From contig JADINF010000008.1 in NCBI GenBank assembly GCA_017694145.1, positions 1 to 7,750 of the forward strand: 7,750 nt of DNA, given 5' to 3'. Positions within the stretch are counted from its first letter, which is position 1. Each line of letters begins with the position of its first letter. The translations under genes were made by a program, and so were the position numbers. This document shows, piece by piece, positions 1 through 6,749 of this stretch. Below the pieces are notes generated by a model, which saw only the letters and a program-made list of their open reading frames with translations, had not been told where the DNA came from and did no database searches. The DNA comes from Candidatus Stercoripulliclostridium pullicola (lineage in GTDB: Bacteria; Bacillota; Clostridia; Christensenellales; DTU072).

Positions 1-705
1 ATAGGCAAATTCGACGTAACGCTTCAGCAGGGGCTCAAGGAATTCGACAAACTTCTGAAATACATTCAGGATAAGCGAATGAGCGGCAAGGCGGCGTTCC
101 GTCTTTACGACACATACGGATTCCCGATAGAAATGACTTTGGAGCTTGCCCGCGACAACGGTATCACCGTGGACGTGGAGGGTTACGAGCGCGCGTATAA
201 CGAGCATCAGCAGAAATCGAAAGCGGGCGCGGAGCAGAAATTCAAAGGCGGACTTGCGGACAGTAGCGAAGCGACGACCAATCTGCATACCGCGACGCAC
301 ATACTTCTTGCGGCTTTGAGGAAGGTGACGGGCGACGAAAGCGTTATGCAGAAGGGCAGTAACATTACTCCCGAAAGGCTGAGGGTGGACTTCAATTTCC
401 CGCGTCCTTTGACGCCCGAAGAAATCAAGGCGGTCGAAGCGGAAGTGAACGGCGTTATCGACGCGGGTATCGAAGTGGTGTCCGAGGAGATGAGCGTCGA
501 GGCGGCGCGCGCCGCAGGCGCGATAGGGGTATTCGGCGACAGGTACGGCGACGTCGTCAAAGTATACACCATAGGCGATTACAGTAAAGAAATTTGCGGA
601 GGACCGCACGCGAAAAACACCCGCGATCTCGGTAAATTCGTCATTACCAAGGAGCAATCCTCTTCGGCGGGCGTGAGAAGAATAAAAGCGGAACTCAAAA
701 AATAA
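1..705 (+). CDS. alaS: Alanyl-tRNA synthetase, compact form, 3' part (5' end outside window)
   Basis: The reading frame is open from base 1 to the TAA at 703-705, so 234 residues are visible and the catalytic N-terminus lies upstream. The enzyme charges tRNA-Ala and clears mischarged Ser/Gly-tRNA-Ala in the cytoplasm. Visible landmarks, counted from the first complete codon, are the AlaRS signature LYDTYGFP at residues 35-42, the editing-domain zinc motif HTATH at 96-100, and CGGPH at 199-203. The four expected metal ligands (H96, H100, C199, H203) are all present, and the H100-to-C199 spacing matches the family. Only about 53 residues separate LYDTYGFP from HTATH; long AlaRS enzymes have well over 100 there, including a beta-barrel subdomain. 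The protein ends about 31 residues after CGGPH, so the C-Ala domain is also absent. I recall this short architecture from some Clostridia and candidate-phylum bacteria, so it is probably a natural form and not a truncation. The internal ATG at 79 is not the start, because homology continues upstream of it. Confidence 0.95.
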   Translation: MGKFDVTLQQGLKEFDKLLKYIQDKRMSGKAAFRLYDTYGFPIEMTLELARDNGITVDVEGYERAYNEHQQKSKAGAEQKFKGGLADSSEATTNLHTATHILLAALRKVTGDESVMQKGSNITPERLRVDFNFPRPLTPEEIKAVEAEVNGVIDAGIEVVSEEMSVEAARAAGAIGVFGDRYGDVVKVYTIGDYSKEICGGPHAKNTRDLGKFVITKEQSSSAGVRRIKAELKK

Positions 706-741
706 GCGTATTCACGCCGATCGGATCAAATGTAACGAAAC

Positions 742-771
742 GACCGCGCCCGATTCGAAGCGGGCGCGGTC
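742..771. terminator. GC-rich hairpin between convergent genes (possible bidirectional terminator)
   Basis: There is a perfect 11-bp inverted repeat: gaccgcgcccg (742-752), an 8-nt loop, then cgggcgcggtc (761-771). It is followed by TTATCTATAT on the plus strand and GTTTCGTTAC on the minus strand, both only moderately T-rich. The position, 37 bp after the alaS stop and downstream of the minus-strand gene's stop, suits termination from either side. The minus-strand role is the more likely one, because a better plus-strand terminator follows at 783-819. Confidence 0.7.
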
Positions 772-782
772 TTATCTATATG

Positions 783-819
783 GAGCCTGCGTTCAGCCGA
801 AATATTGCAGGCTCTTTTT
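783..819 (+). terminator. Intrinsic terminator for alaS, overlapping the 3' end of the opposing gene
   Basis: There is an 8-bp perfect stem, gagcctgc (783-790) with gcaggctc (807-814), and a 16-nt loop that could form a further small stem (ttc/gaa). It is followed at once by five T residues (815-819) and then CTT, the classical Rho-independent pattern on the plus strand. The minus strand has no T run after the stem, so the element is directional. The right arm and T tract lie inside the last codons of the minus-strand gene, which ends at 793. Confidence 0.75.
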
Positions 820-1227
820 CTTCGTGGAACGCTGTAAAAGCGTTATTTTATCGAGCCACTTTTTCGCTTCCGGCTCCGCGGCAGGGTATTCTCGGGCGTA
901 TTTGTCGAGAGAACGGAGCGCCTTATCGCACGCCGAAGCAACCGAAGTCATTACCTCGCCGTCGTTACGTATATCGTAGAATTTGAGTTTTATCCCTTGC
1001 TCCGCGAACCATACCGCCATTTTCGACAAAGGTTGCGGCTCGCGGTTTTCCGCTTCTATCGCTTCGTTTATCTTCTTGCCGATCGCTTCGTGTTCGGCGG
1101 CGGCTTTGAGAAGGAATTGTTTCGCTTCTTCGCCGCTTACGTAATTTGCCATGGAATTTAGGGCGTTCTTGCCCATTACGGCGCCTTTTGCGCAGTTGAC
1201 CATAAGTTCGTAACTCTGTTCGTTCAT
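793..1227 (-). CDS. Uncharacterised helical-bundle protein, 144 residues
   Basis: This gene encodes a small, probably cytoplasmic protein with no signal peptide or membrane segment. The chosen ATG (1225-1227) has GGAGGG just upstream. An in-frame ATG 15 bases earlier (1240-1242) has no Shine-Dalgarno and would add only MHGGS. The sequence reads as four or five amphipathic helices, at roughly residues 4-28, 32-61, 66-87, 90-114 and 117-136, with a Lys-rich tail ending LQYFG. Helix 2 contains AAAEHE (42-47), reminiscent of ferritin-like bundles, but no clear paired ExxH metal motifs are visible, so metal binding is not supported. From memory it resembles a widespread uncharacterised family of about 145 residues in Clostridia (N-terminal LM/MG motif, C-terminal leucine-rich end in xLG or xFG); I could not verify this by search. 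It is transcribed divergently from the inositol operon and convergently with alaS, so it is probably monocistronic. The coding pattern gives no sign of foreign origin. Confidence 0.8.
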   Translation of the reverse strand: MNEQSYELMVNCAKGAVMGKNALNSMANYVSGEEAKQFLLKAAAEHEAIGKKINEAIEAENREPQPLSKMAVWFAEQGIKLKFYDIRNDGEVMTSVASACDKALRSLDKYAREYPAAEPEAKKWLDKITLLQRSTKKKSLQYFG

Positions 1228-1230
1228 GCT

Positions 1231-1236
1231 CCCTCC
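1231..1236 (-). promoter_or_regulatory. Ribosome binding site that decides the start of the 144-residue protein
   Basis: The minus strand reads GGAGGG followed by AGC and then ATG. The gap is short, but this is the only Shine-Dalgarno near the two candidate ATGs. It lies downstream of the first ATG (1242), and so argues for the second ATG at 1227. Confidence 0.65.
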
Positions 1237-1324
1237 GTGCATTTAGTATTTTTGTAAATCGTTTTTTTATTCGGTCGAAAAGAAAATCGTGTTTTCTATT
1301 TTTGCAGCTTATCCTTTTTGCGTA

Positions 1325-1353
1325 TTTACATTTTCGCCGATTGGATTTATAAT
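1325..1353 (+). promoter_or_regulatory. Sigma-70/sigma-A type promoter of the inositol operon
   Basis: The -35 box TTTACA (1325-1330, five of six matches to TTGACA) and the -10 box TATAAT (1348-1353, perfect) are separated by exactly 17 bp. Transcription should begin near 1360, giving a leader of about 40 nt that includes a CG-alternating stretch (about 1373-1388) and the AGGAG-type site before the 1401 ATG. A match this good suggests a strong promoter that would need repression or other control when inositol is absent, but I see no convincing operator palindrome. No equally good promoter was found for the divergent minus-strand gene. Confidence 0.75.
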
Positions 1354-1400
1354 TATTACGATTACAATTTATACGCGCCGCGCGCGCACGGAGGAGCTAA

Positions 1401-2975
1401 ATGGAAAACAATAACTTTGAACCCGCAACCGACGCCGTTCGGAACGTCAACGCCGACGCGAGTCCGGCTCCAAAGAAAAGATTTATAGGCAAACGCGAAT
1501 TTATAATGTTCGGAATCGCCGCCGGCGGTCAGGGAATGATCTACGCGACGATGTCCAGTTACATAAGCGATTTCTACATCAACGTGATGGGATTGCCGCT
1601 CGTATTCGTGCTGTTGCTGATGCTTCTTGCCCGCGTGTGGGACGCCATAAACGACCCGATGATGGGCGTGATCGTGGATAAATTCACGACGCCTTGGGGA
1701 AAAATGAAACCCTACGTCCTTTTCACGGCTTTGCCGATAGCGGCGCTCACATTCCTGATGTTCTTCTCGCCGCCCGGGCTTAACAGTACCGAACTCATGG
1801 TATACGCCGCTTTCGTGTACGTGGGGTGGGGAATGATCTACACCGTTTCGGACGTTCCGTTCTGGTCGATGCCGAACGTGATGACCCCCGATCCCGCGGA
1901 ACGCGCCAATACCATTTCCTTCGGAAGAACGGTGAACGGCGTGGGCTCCGCAGTGCCGATGGTGCTTTTCGCGGTGCTTTCCTGGATACCGTTTTTCAGC
2001 GGCGAAAGCTCTCTCGAAGCCGAAAAAATTAAATATATCGTCATGGCGGTCACAGCTTCGGTAGTAGGGATAGCGCTTTTCGTGACGAGCTATTTCACGA
2101 CGAAAGAGCGCGTGCAGATACCCGCTAAACCCCGTAGAGACAAGAGCGAGCCCAATATGCTCAAGCGTATTTTCAACTGCAAGCCGCTTATGCTCGTCGT
2201 AATAATGGGAGTCCTTTCGAGCGGAAGATATATGATGCAGGCGGCGGCGGTACACGTCGCGCGTTACGCTTTCTATATCGGACCTTCGCTCGAAGGATTG
2301 ACGGGAACCGCGCTTCAGGAAGCCTTAAAAGCGAGTGTGGGAACCGTATCGACGATATTCCAGATATGCTCCGCAATCGGTATGTTCGGCTCGATGCTCA
2401 TTATGCCGCTACTCTATAAGAAATTCAATTATAAGCAGATAGTGATAGCCACATGCGTGGCGGGCTTTGTTGCGAGCGTGTGCACCACCGTGATAGGCGC
2501 GTGCAGTATTTACACCGCCGCCAACTGGCTCGTGTATCTCCTTATACCTTTCATAATCATTCAGTGCGTTCCTCTCGGCGCGCTCAACATAACTTCTTAC
2601 GCGATGATAGGCGACAGCCTCGATTATCTCGAATGGAAAACGGGCTTCCGCGACAACGCATTGGGCTCCGCTTGCCAGTCCTTCGTCAATAAGCTCGGCA
2701 ACGCGCTCGCCACCACCTTCATCGTGATAATGTATATTATCGTCAATATCGATCCCGCGCAGTCCGTGGCGCAGGACGCCATCAAGGCTGTAACCGAGAT
2801 GTCCAACGGACAGCGCTTCGGAATGTTCTCACTCGTGTCGATAGTACCCGGAGTAAGCCTTATCCTTTGCGCGATACCGATATTCTTCTACGACCTTACC
2901 GGCAAAAAGAAGGAGAAAATAACGGCGGAACTCGCCGCAAAACGCGCCGAACTCGGTATAGAGATAGAAGCCTGA
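1401..2975 (+). CDS. GPH-family (MelB-like) MFS cation:sugar symporter, probable inositol or inositol-derivative importer
   Basis: This is a 524-residue integral membrane protein. The start is supported by GGAGG at 1390-1394, six bases before the ATG. A hydrophilic N-terminal extension of about 30 residues precedes the first membrane segment, and about 12 hydrophobic segments follow, split by a charged central loop (about 232-256). Family motifs of the glycoside-pentoside-hexuronide:cation symporters are visible: WDAINDPMMG at 80-89, with the paired acidic residues D81 and D85 that in MelB serve cation and sugar binding; DKFTTPWGKMKPY at 93-105; and GDSLDYLEWKTGFR near 404-417. The C-terminus is a charged cytoplasmic tail from about 501. 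It is the first gene of the operon, 48 bp upstream of iolB, so inositol, a methyl-inositol or an inositol glycoside is the likely substrate. The family alone does not fix the substrate; GPH members carry many sugars. It ends in TGA. Confidence 0.9.
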   Translation: MENNNFEPATDAVRNVNADASPAPKKRFIGKREFIMFGIAAGGQGMIYATMSSYISDFYINVMGLPLVFVLLLMLLARVWDAINDPMMGVIVDKFTTPWGKMKPYVLFTALPIAALTFLMFFSPPGLNSTELMVYAAFVYVGWGMIYTVSDVPFWSMPNVMTPDPAERANTISFGRTVNGVGSAVPMVLFAVLSWIPFFSGESSLEAEKIKYIVMAVTASVVGIALFVTSYFTTKERVQIPAKPRRDKSEPNMLKRIFNCKPLMLVVIMGVLSSGRYMMQAAAVHVARYAFYIGPSLEGLTGTALQEALKASVGTVSTIFQICSAIGMFGSMLIMPLLYKKFNYKQIVIATCVAGFVASVCTTVIGACSIYTAANWLVYLLIPFIIIQCVPLGALNITSYAMIGDSLDYLEWKTGFRDNALGSACQSFVNKLGNALATTFIVIMYIIVNIDPAQSVAQDAIKAVTEMSNGQRFGMFSLVSIVPGVSLILCAIPIFFYDLTGKKKEKITAELAAKRAELGIEIEA

Positions 2976-3023
2976 AATTAAAATACGGTTCAGCGTTAAG
3001 CGACCGGAAAGGAGAATACAGAT

Positions 3024-3803
3024 ATGTTCTTATATCCTAAATTCAAAAACGGCAAACAGGAATTGACCCGCGCATACGGAAAGACCGCGGTATCGATGAT
3101 GAATATCACCGTGTACAGGCTCAAGGCGGGCGAGGAGCTCGAAATAGCCGAACCGGGAATGGAAACGGCGCTGCTTATACTCGAAGGCGACGTCACGATG
3201 TATTGCGAGGATAAGGAGTACGGTATGAAACGTAAAAGCGTATTCACGGAACTTCCGACCTGTCTGCACGTAAGTAAGGACGTCGCGGTCATCGTCAAAG
3301 CGAACGCCGCGAGCGAAATACTCGTGCAGAGCACCGAGAACGAAAAGGTATTCGCGACGAGGCTTTTCCGCCCCGAAGACTGCGTGAGCTTCGTAAGTTG
3401 CGAAGGGCGCTGGGAGAATACCGCCGTGCGCGACGTGGTGGATATCATCAATATCAAGAATTCTCCTTATTCGAATATGGTGCTCGGCGAAGTTTACGCA
3501 AGACAGGGCAGGTGGTGGAGTTATATCCCGCACGATCATCCGCAACCCGAAGTATATTACTATAAATTCGAGCGTCCCGAAGGCTTCGGCGCCTGTTTTA
3601 TCGGGGACAAAGCGTACACGGTGAAGGACGGCAGCGTGGGTATTTTCGAAGGCGGCAAAACGCACGCTCAGGTGACAGCGCCGGGGTATCCCGAATATTG
3701 TTGCTGGATGATAAGGCATCTTCCCGGAGACCCGTGGGACAACACCCGCACCGACAAGCCCGAATTTTCGTGGCTTTTGGACCTTCCTTTAAGCGGAAAA
3801 TAA
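3024..3803 (+). CDS. iolB: 5-deoxy-glucuronate isomerase (IolB), short metal-loop variant
   Basis: IolB interconverts 5-deoxy-D-glucuronate and 2-deoxy-5-keto-D-gluconate in the myo-inositol pathway. The protein has 259 residues (the B. subtilis enzyme is about 271) and reads as two cupin-like halves of the KduI/IolB family. The C-terminal half carries the expected metal ligands: PHDHPQPEVYYY at 169-180 (H170, H172, E176) and H214 in GKTHAQVTAPGY. Further family residues are GRWWSYIP (162-169) and RHLPGDPW (231-238). Between the two His and the Glu there are only three residues, where the B. subtilis protein has a loop about ten residues longer; I recall this shorter form from other Clostridia. 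AGGAG at 3010-3014, nine bases before the ATG, supports the start. The gene lies between the symporter and iolD, which fits the pathway. A KduI-type isomerase is the alternative but is less likely in this operon. Confidence 0.88.
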   Translation: MFLYPKFKNGKQELTRAYGKTAVSMMNITVYRLKAGEELEIAEPGMETALLILEGDVTMYCEDKEYGMKRKSVFTELPTCLHVSKDVAVIVKANAASEILVQSTENEKVFATRLFRPEDCVSFVSCEGRWENTAVRDVVDIINIKNSPYSNMVLGEVYARQGRWWSYIPHDHPQPEVYYYKFERPEGFGACFIGDKAYTVKDGSVGIFEGGKTHAQVTAPGYPEYCCWMIRHLPGDPWDNTRTDKPEFSWLLDLPLSGK

Positions 3804-3836
3804 ATTTTATATAAATAAAGACATTCAGGAGCGATT

Positions 3837-5741
3837 ATGAATAAGACCGTAAGACTTTCGGTAGGCGAAGCGATAGTGAGATTTCTGGATAATCAATACG
3901 TATCCTTCGACGGTAAAGAGGAAAAGTTCGTCGAAGGCGTATTCACTATATTCGGACACGGCTGCGTGCTCGGTATAGGCGAAGCGCTCGCCATGGGCAA
4001 ACATTCTCTCAAGGTTTATCAGGGGAAAAACGAACAGGGTATGGCGCACGTAGCGGCTTCCTACGCGAAGCAGAACAACCGTCGCAAAATAATTCCCTGC
4101 ATTTCGAGCATAGGACCGGGAGCGGCGAATATGGTGACGGCGGCGGCTTGCGCCACAGTCAATAACGTGCCCCTTCTTTTGTTCCCCGGGGACGCTTTCG
4201 CTTCGAGAAGACCGGACCCCGTGCTTCAGCAGGTGGAGCAATCCTATTGCCCGATGACGACTACCAACGACGCATATCGCGCGGTCACCAAATACTTCGA
4301 CCGCATAACCCGTCCCGAAGTGCTCGAAAGCGCGCTGTACAACGCTATAAGAGTTCTTACCGATCCCGCGGAAACGGGCGCCGTATGTATAGCGCTCCCG
4401 CAGGACGTGCAGGGCGAAGTGTACGACTTCCCTGCGTATATGTTCGAGAAGAAGGTCACGCGCATAGCGCGCAGAGTGGCGTCAGAGGATGAGCTTAAAG
4501 ACGCGGAAAGCGCGATACGCGCCGCGAAATATCCTCTCGTAGTCGTGGGTGGCGGCGCTAGATACTCGGAAGCGGGAGAGGCGATATCGGAATTCTGTAG
4601 CGAATTCAACGTGCCTTTTGCGGAAACGCAGGCGGGTAAATCCACGCTTAAAGCAAGCGGCTCTTACTACCTCGGCGGGCTCGGCGTTACCGGTAACGCC
4701 TGCGCCAACTCGATAGCGGCGAAAGCCGACCTTATCATAGGTTTGGGCACCCGTTTCAGCGACTTCACGACCTCAAGCAAGACTCTTTTCGCGGGCGCGA
4801 AACAGGTTGTCACGATAAATACTTCCCTTTTCCACGCCAATAAACTTCGCGCGGTAAGCGCGGTAGGAGACGTAAAGGTCAATCTCGAAACGCTCACCGC
4901 CCGGCTTACGGGTTATAAGAGCGCGTATAAGGACGAGATCGCGGACGCGCAAAAAGCGTGGGGCAAAGAAATGGCGCGCCTTACTTCGATAGAGTATTCC
5001 GATGACCTCGTGCCCGAAGTGAAAAACATGACCGCGACTACGCTCAAAGACTTCCGCGAGGCGAGCGGAGCGGAGCTCGCGCAGACGACCGCATTGGGCA
5101 TTATCCGCGAAACGATCCCCGCGGACGCCATAATAGTGGGCGCTTCGGGTTCTCTTCCCGGTTGTCTACAGCGCATGTGGACTACGGACTCCTTATATTC
5201 CTATAATATGGAATACGGCTATTCCTGCATGGGCTACGAGATAGCGGGAGCTTTGGGCTCAAAGCTCGCTTCTCCCGATAAAGAGGTTTACGCCATGGCG
5301 GGCGACGGCTCCTATCTCATGCTCCATTCCGAAATGGTAACGGCGGTGCAGGAAGGTAAAAAGATCAACGTGCTTCTGTTCGACAACGGCGGTTTCGGTT
5401 GTATCAACAATCTTCAGATGGGTAAGGGTATAGCTTCTCTCGCCACCGAATTCCGCTACGGCGCGGAAGCGAATACGCCTTTCGTACCCGTGGATTACGC
5501 GATGAGCGCGAGAGCTTACGGCTTCGAAGCGTATACGGCGCATACTCCGGAAGAACTTCGCGCCGCCATTAAGGCTTCGCTTGCGAGCGAGAAATGCACG
5601 CTTATCGACATCAAGGTCCTGCCCAAGACCATGACCGACGGGTACGAAGGCGGTTGGTGGCAGACGGGGCTCACGTACGCTCCGCGCAACGATAAACAGC
5701 GCGCGGCGCTCGACGAGCTCAAAGGTTATATAGGTAAATAA
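3837..5741 (+). CDS. iolD: 3D-(3,5/4)-trihydroxycyclohexane-1,2-dione acylhydrolase (IolD), ThDP-dependent
   Basis: IolD opens the carbocyclic ring of the trihydroxycyclohexanedione to give 5-deoxy-D-glucuronate. At 634 residues it has normal family length, with the three-domain order of the acetolactate-synthase-like ThDP enzymes. The N-terminal pyrimidine-binding domain (about 1-200) contains the conserved Glu, E66, in GKNEQGMAH. The central domain spans about 215-360. The C-terminal pyrophosphate-binding domain has the ThDP/Mg motif, which starts at GDGS (489-492) and ends at DN (516-517) in LLFDNGGFG. The N-terminus (RLSVGEAIVRFLDNQYV) is typical of IolD. AGGAG at 3827-3831, five bases before the ATG, supports the start. 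The 33-bp gap after iolB is AT-rich and has no terminator, so the genes are probably cotranscribed. A GC-rich hairpin follows its stop codon. Confidence 0.96.
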   Translation: MNKTVRLSVGEAIVRFLDNQYVSFDGKEEKFVEGVFTIFGHGCVLGIGEALAMGKHSLKVYQGKNEQGMAHVAASYAKQNNRRKIIPCISSIGPGAANMVTAAACATVNNVPLLLFPGDAFASRRPDPVLQQVEQSYCPMTTTNDAYRAVTKYFDRITRPEVLESALYNAIRVLTDPAETGAVCIALPQDVQGEVYDFPAYMFEKKVTRIARRVASEDELKDAESAIRAAKYPLVVVGGGARYSEAGEAISEFCSEFNVPFAETQAGKSTLKASGSYYLGGLGVTGNACANSIAAKADLIIGLGTRFSDFTTSSKTLFAGAKQVVTINTSLFHANKLRAVSAVGDVKVNLETLTARLTGYKSAYKDEIADAQKAWGKEMARLTSIEYSDDLVPEVKNMTATTLKDFREASGAELAQTTALGIIRETIPADAIIVGASGSLPGCLQRMWTTDSLYSYNMEYGYSCMGYEIAGALGSKLASPDKEVYAMAGDGSYLMLHSEMVTAVQEGKKINVLLFDNGGFGCINNLQMGKGIASLATEFRYGAEANTPFVPVDYAMSARAYGFEAYTAHTPEELRAAIKASLASEKCTLIDIKVLPKTMTDGYEGGWWQTGLTYAPRNDKQRAALDELKGYIGK

Positions 5742-5748
5742 CAGGCGA

Positions 5749-5786
5749 ACGCCGTCCTCTCACGCGCTTCGCGCGCGGGAGGGCGT
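5749..5786 (+). promoter_or_regulatory. Imperfect GC-rich hairpin in the iolD-iolE gap
   Basis: Within the 65-bp intergenic region the arm 5749-5758 (acgccgtcct) pairs with 5777-5786 (gggagggcgt) with one G-G mismatch and one T-G pair. An inner stem cgcgc/gcgcg (5763-5767 with 5771-5775) closes a TTC loop, leaving a small asymmetric bulge. No T tract follows, so it is unlikely to stop transcription fully. It lies just upstream of the iolE ribosome binding site (AGGAG 5797-5801), so it could protect the upstream mRNA from exonucleases, cause partial attenuation, or set the iolD:iolE ratio. The function is inferred only. Confidence 0.55.
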
Positions 5787-5806
5787 CATAAATAAAAGGA
5801 GACTTT

Positions 5807-6703
5807 ATGTTAGACAAGAAAAAAATCAAACTGGGTATCGCACCCATAGGCTGGACGAACGACGATATGCCCGATCTGGGCGCCGAAAACACCTTCGAGC
5901 AGTGCGTGAGCGAAATGGCGCTCGCGGGTTTCAAGGGCACGGAGATAGGCAATAAATATCCCACCAAGATAAACACTCTCCGCCGCGCGCTCAATTTGAG
6001 GAAGCTGAAGATAGCGAATTCGTGGTTTTCGACTTATCTTATCACTCAACCTTTCTACGAAGTGGAGGCGGAATTCCATAAGAAATGTAAATTCCTGAAA
6101 GCCATGGGAGCAAAAGTCATAGGAGTGAGCGAGCAGTCCTATTCGATACAGGGTAAGGACGTTCCCGTATTCGAAGGTAAATACGTGATGAACGACAAGG
6201 AATGGGATACTTTCACCGACGGACTCAATCATCTGGGCGAGATAGCGCGCGACTGGTACGGCATTTCGCTTACATATCATCATCACATGGGCACCGTGGT
6301 GCAGACCGCCGCGGAGATAGACAGGATGATGGCGAATACCGATCCCGCGCTCGTGAGCCTTCTTTTCGATTCCGGTCACCTTGCGTATTGCGGCGAAGAC
6401 TATATGACCGTGCTTCGTAAGTACATCGGACGTATCAAACACGTTCACCTTAAAGATATCCGTCCCGACGTGATAGCCGAAGTGAAACGCGAAAAGTTGA
6501 GTTTTCTCCAAGGAGTGAGAAAGGGCACTTTCACCGTTCCCGGGGACGGAGCGATAGATTTCGCGCCGATATTCGAGGTCATCGGAAATTCCGACTATAC
6601 GGGCTGGCTTCTCGTCGAAGCGGAGCAGGATCCCGCTATAGCCAATCCTCTCGAATACGCGATAAAAGCGCGTAAATATATCAAGCAAGTAGGTAAAATT
6701 TAA
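5807..6703 (+). CDS. iolE: myo-inosose-2 dehydratase (IolE)
   Basis: IolE dehydrates 2-keto-myo-inositol (scyllo-inosose) to 3D-(3,5/4)-trihydroxycyclohexane-1,2-dione. It is a 298-residue soluble TIM-barrel protein of the xylose-isomerase-like/AP-endonuclease-2 superfamily, with normal length. The N-terminus is highly characteristic: KLGIAPIGWTNDDMPDLG (8-25), ENTFEQCVSEMALAGF (27-42) and GTEIGNKYP (44-52). Likely metal and active-site residues in the usual barrel positions include E46, the H158-H160 run in TYHHHMGT, D188 and H191 in LFDSGH, H214 in HVHLKD and E271 in LLVEAEQD. AGGAG at 5797-5801, five bases before the ATG, supports the start. Two stop codons in tandem (TAATAA, 6701-6706) end the gene. 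It follows iolD, the next enzyme in the pathway, and precedes iolG, the previous one. Confidence 0.96.
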   Translation: MLDKKKIKLGIAPIGWTNDDMPDLGAENTFEQCVSEMALAGFKGTEIGNKYPTKINTLRRALNLRKLKIANSWFSTYLITQPFYEVEAEFHKKCKFLKAMGAKVIGVSEQSYSIQGKDVPVFEGKYVMNDKEWDTFTDGLNHLGEIARDWYGISLTYHHHMGTVVQTAAEIDRMMANTDPALVSLLFDSGHLAYCGEDYMTVLRKYIGRIKHVHLKDIRPDVIAEVKREKLSFLQGVRKGTFTVPGDGAIDFAPIFEVIGNSDYTGWLLVEAEQDPAIANPLEYAIKARKYIKQVGKI

Positions 6704-6749
6704 TAAAAATCAAAATGCCCGACGGCAAAAAACAAACGGAGATCTGATT

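Noticed and set aside
780..986. Plus-strand ORF (68 codons) opposite the 144-residue protein
   Set aside because: It starts inside the terminator region, lacks a ribosome binding site, and its Arg/Pro-rich product looks like an antisense artefact.
1250..1300. Possible catabolite-responsive element (cre) upstream of the operon
   Set aside because: TGTAAATCGTTTTT has the CG one base out of register with the cre consensus and lacks the 3' CA half, so the match is not supported.
1362..2255. Minus-strand ORF (297 codons) opposite the symporter gene
   Set aside because: It overlaps a clear GPH symporter and the operon promoter, and its product is an implausible His/Arg-rich sequence without recognisable domains.
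2973..2975. TGA at the end of the symporter gene considered as a recoded codon
   Set aside because: Reading through adds only a short tail without similarity, and a normal ribosome binding site and iolB start follow. The minus-strand gene also ends in TGA, so the standard bacterial code fits.
3030..3719. Minus-strand ORF (229 codons) opposite iolB
   Set aside because: It is a shadow of iolB with no motif support. A second, shorter shadow lies at 2996-3457.
3804..3836. AT-rich TATAAATAAA stretch as an internal promoter before iolD
   Set aside because: No -35 box lies at a suitable distance, and the gap is short and consistent with simple cotranscription.
5810..6688. Long minus-strand ORF (292 codons) opposite iolE
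   Set aside because: It mirrors iolE almost end to end, is rich in His, Arg and Tyr, has no family motif, and arises from the GCG/CGC-rich codon bias of the plus-strand gene.
6714..6727. Small inverted repeat (tgcc/ggca) between iolE and iolG as a terminator
   Set aside because: The stem is only four base pairs and is followed by A residues, not T, on the coding strand.
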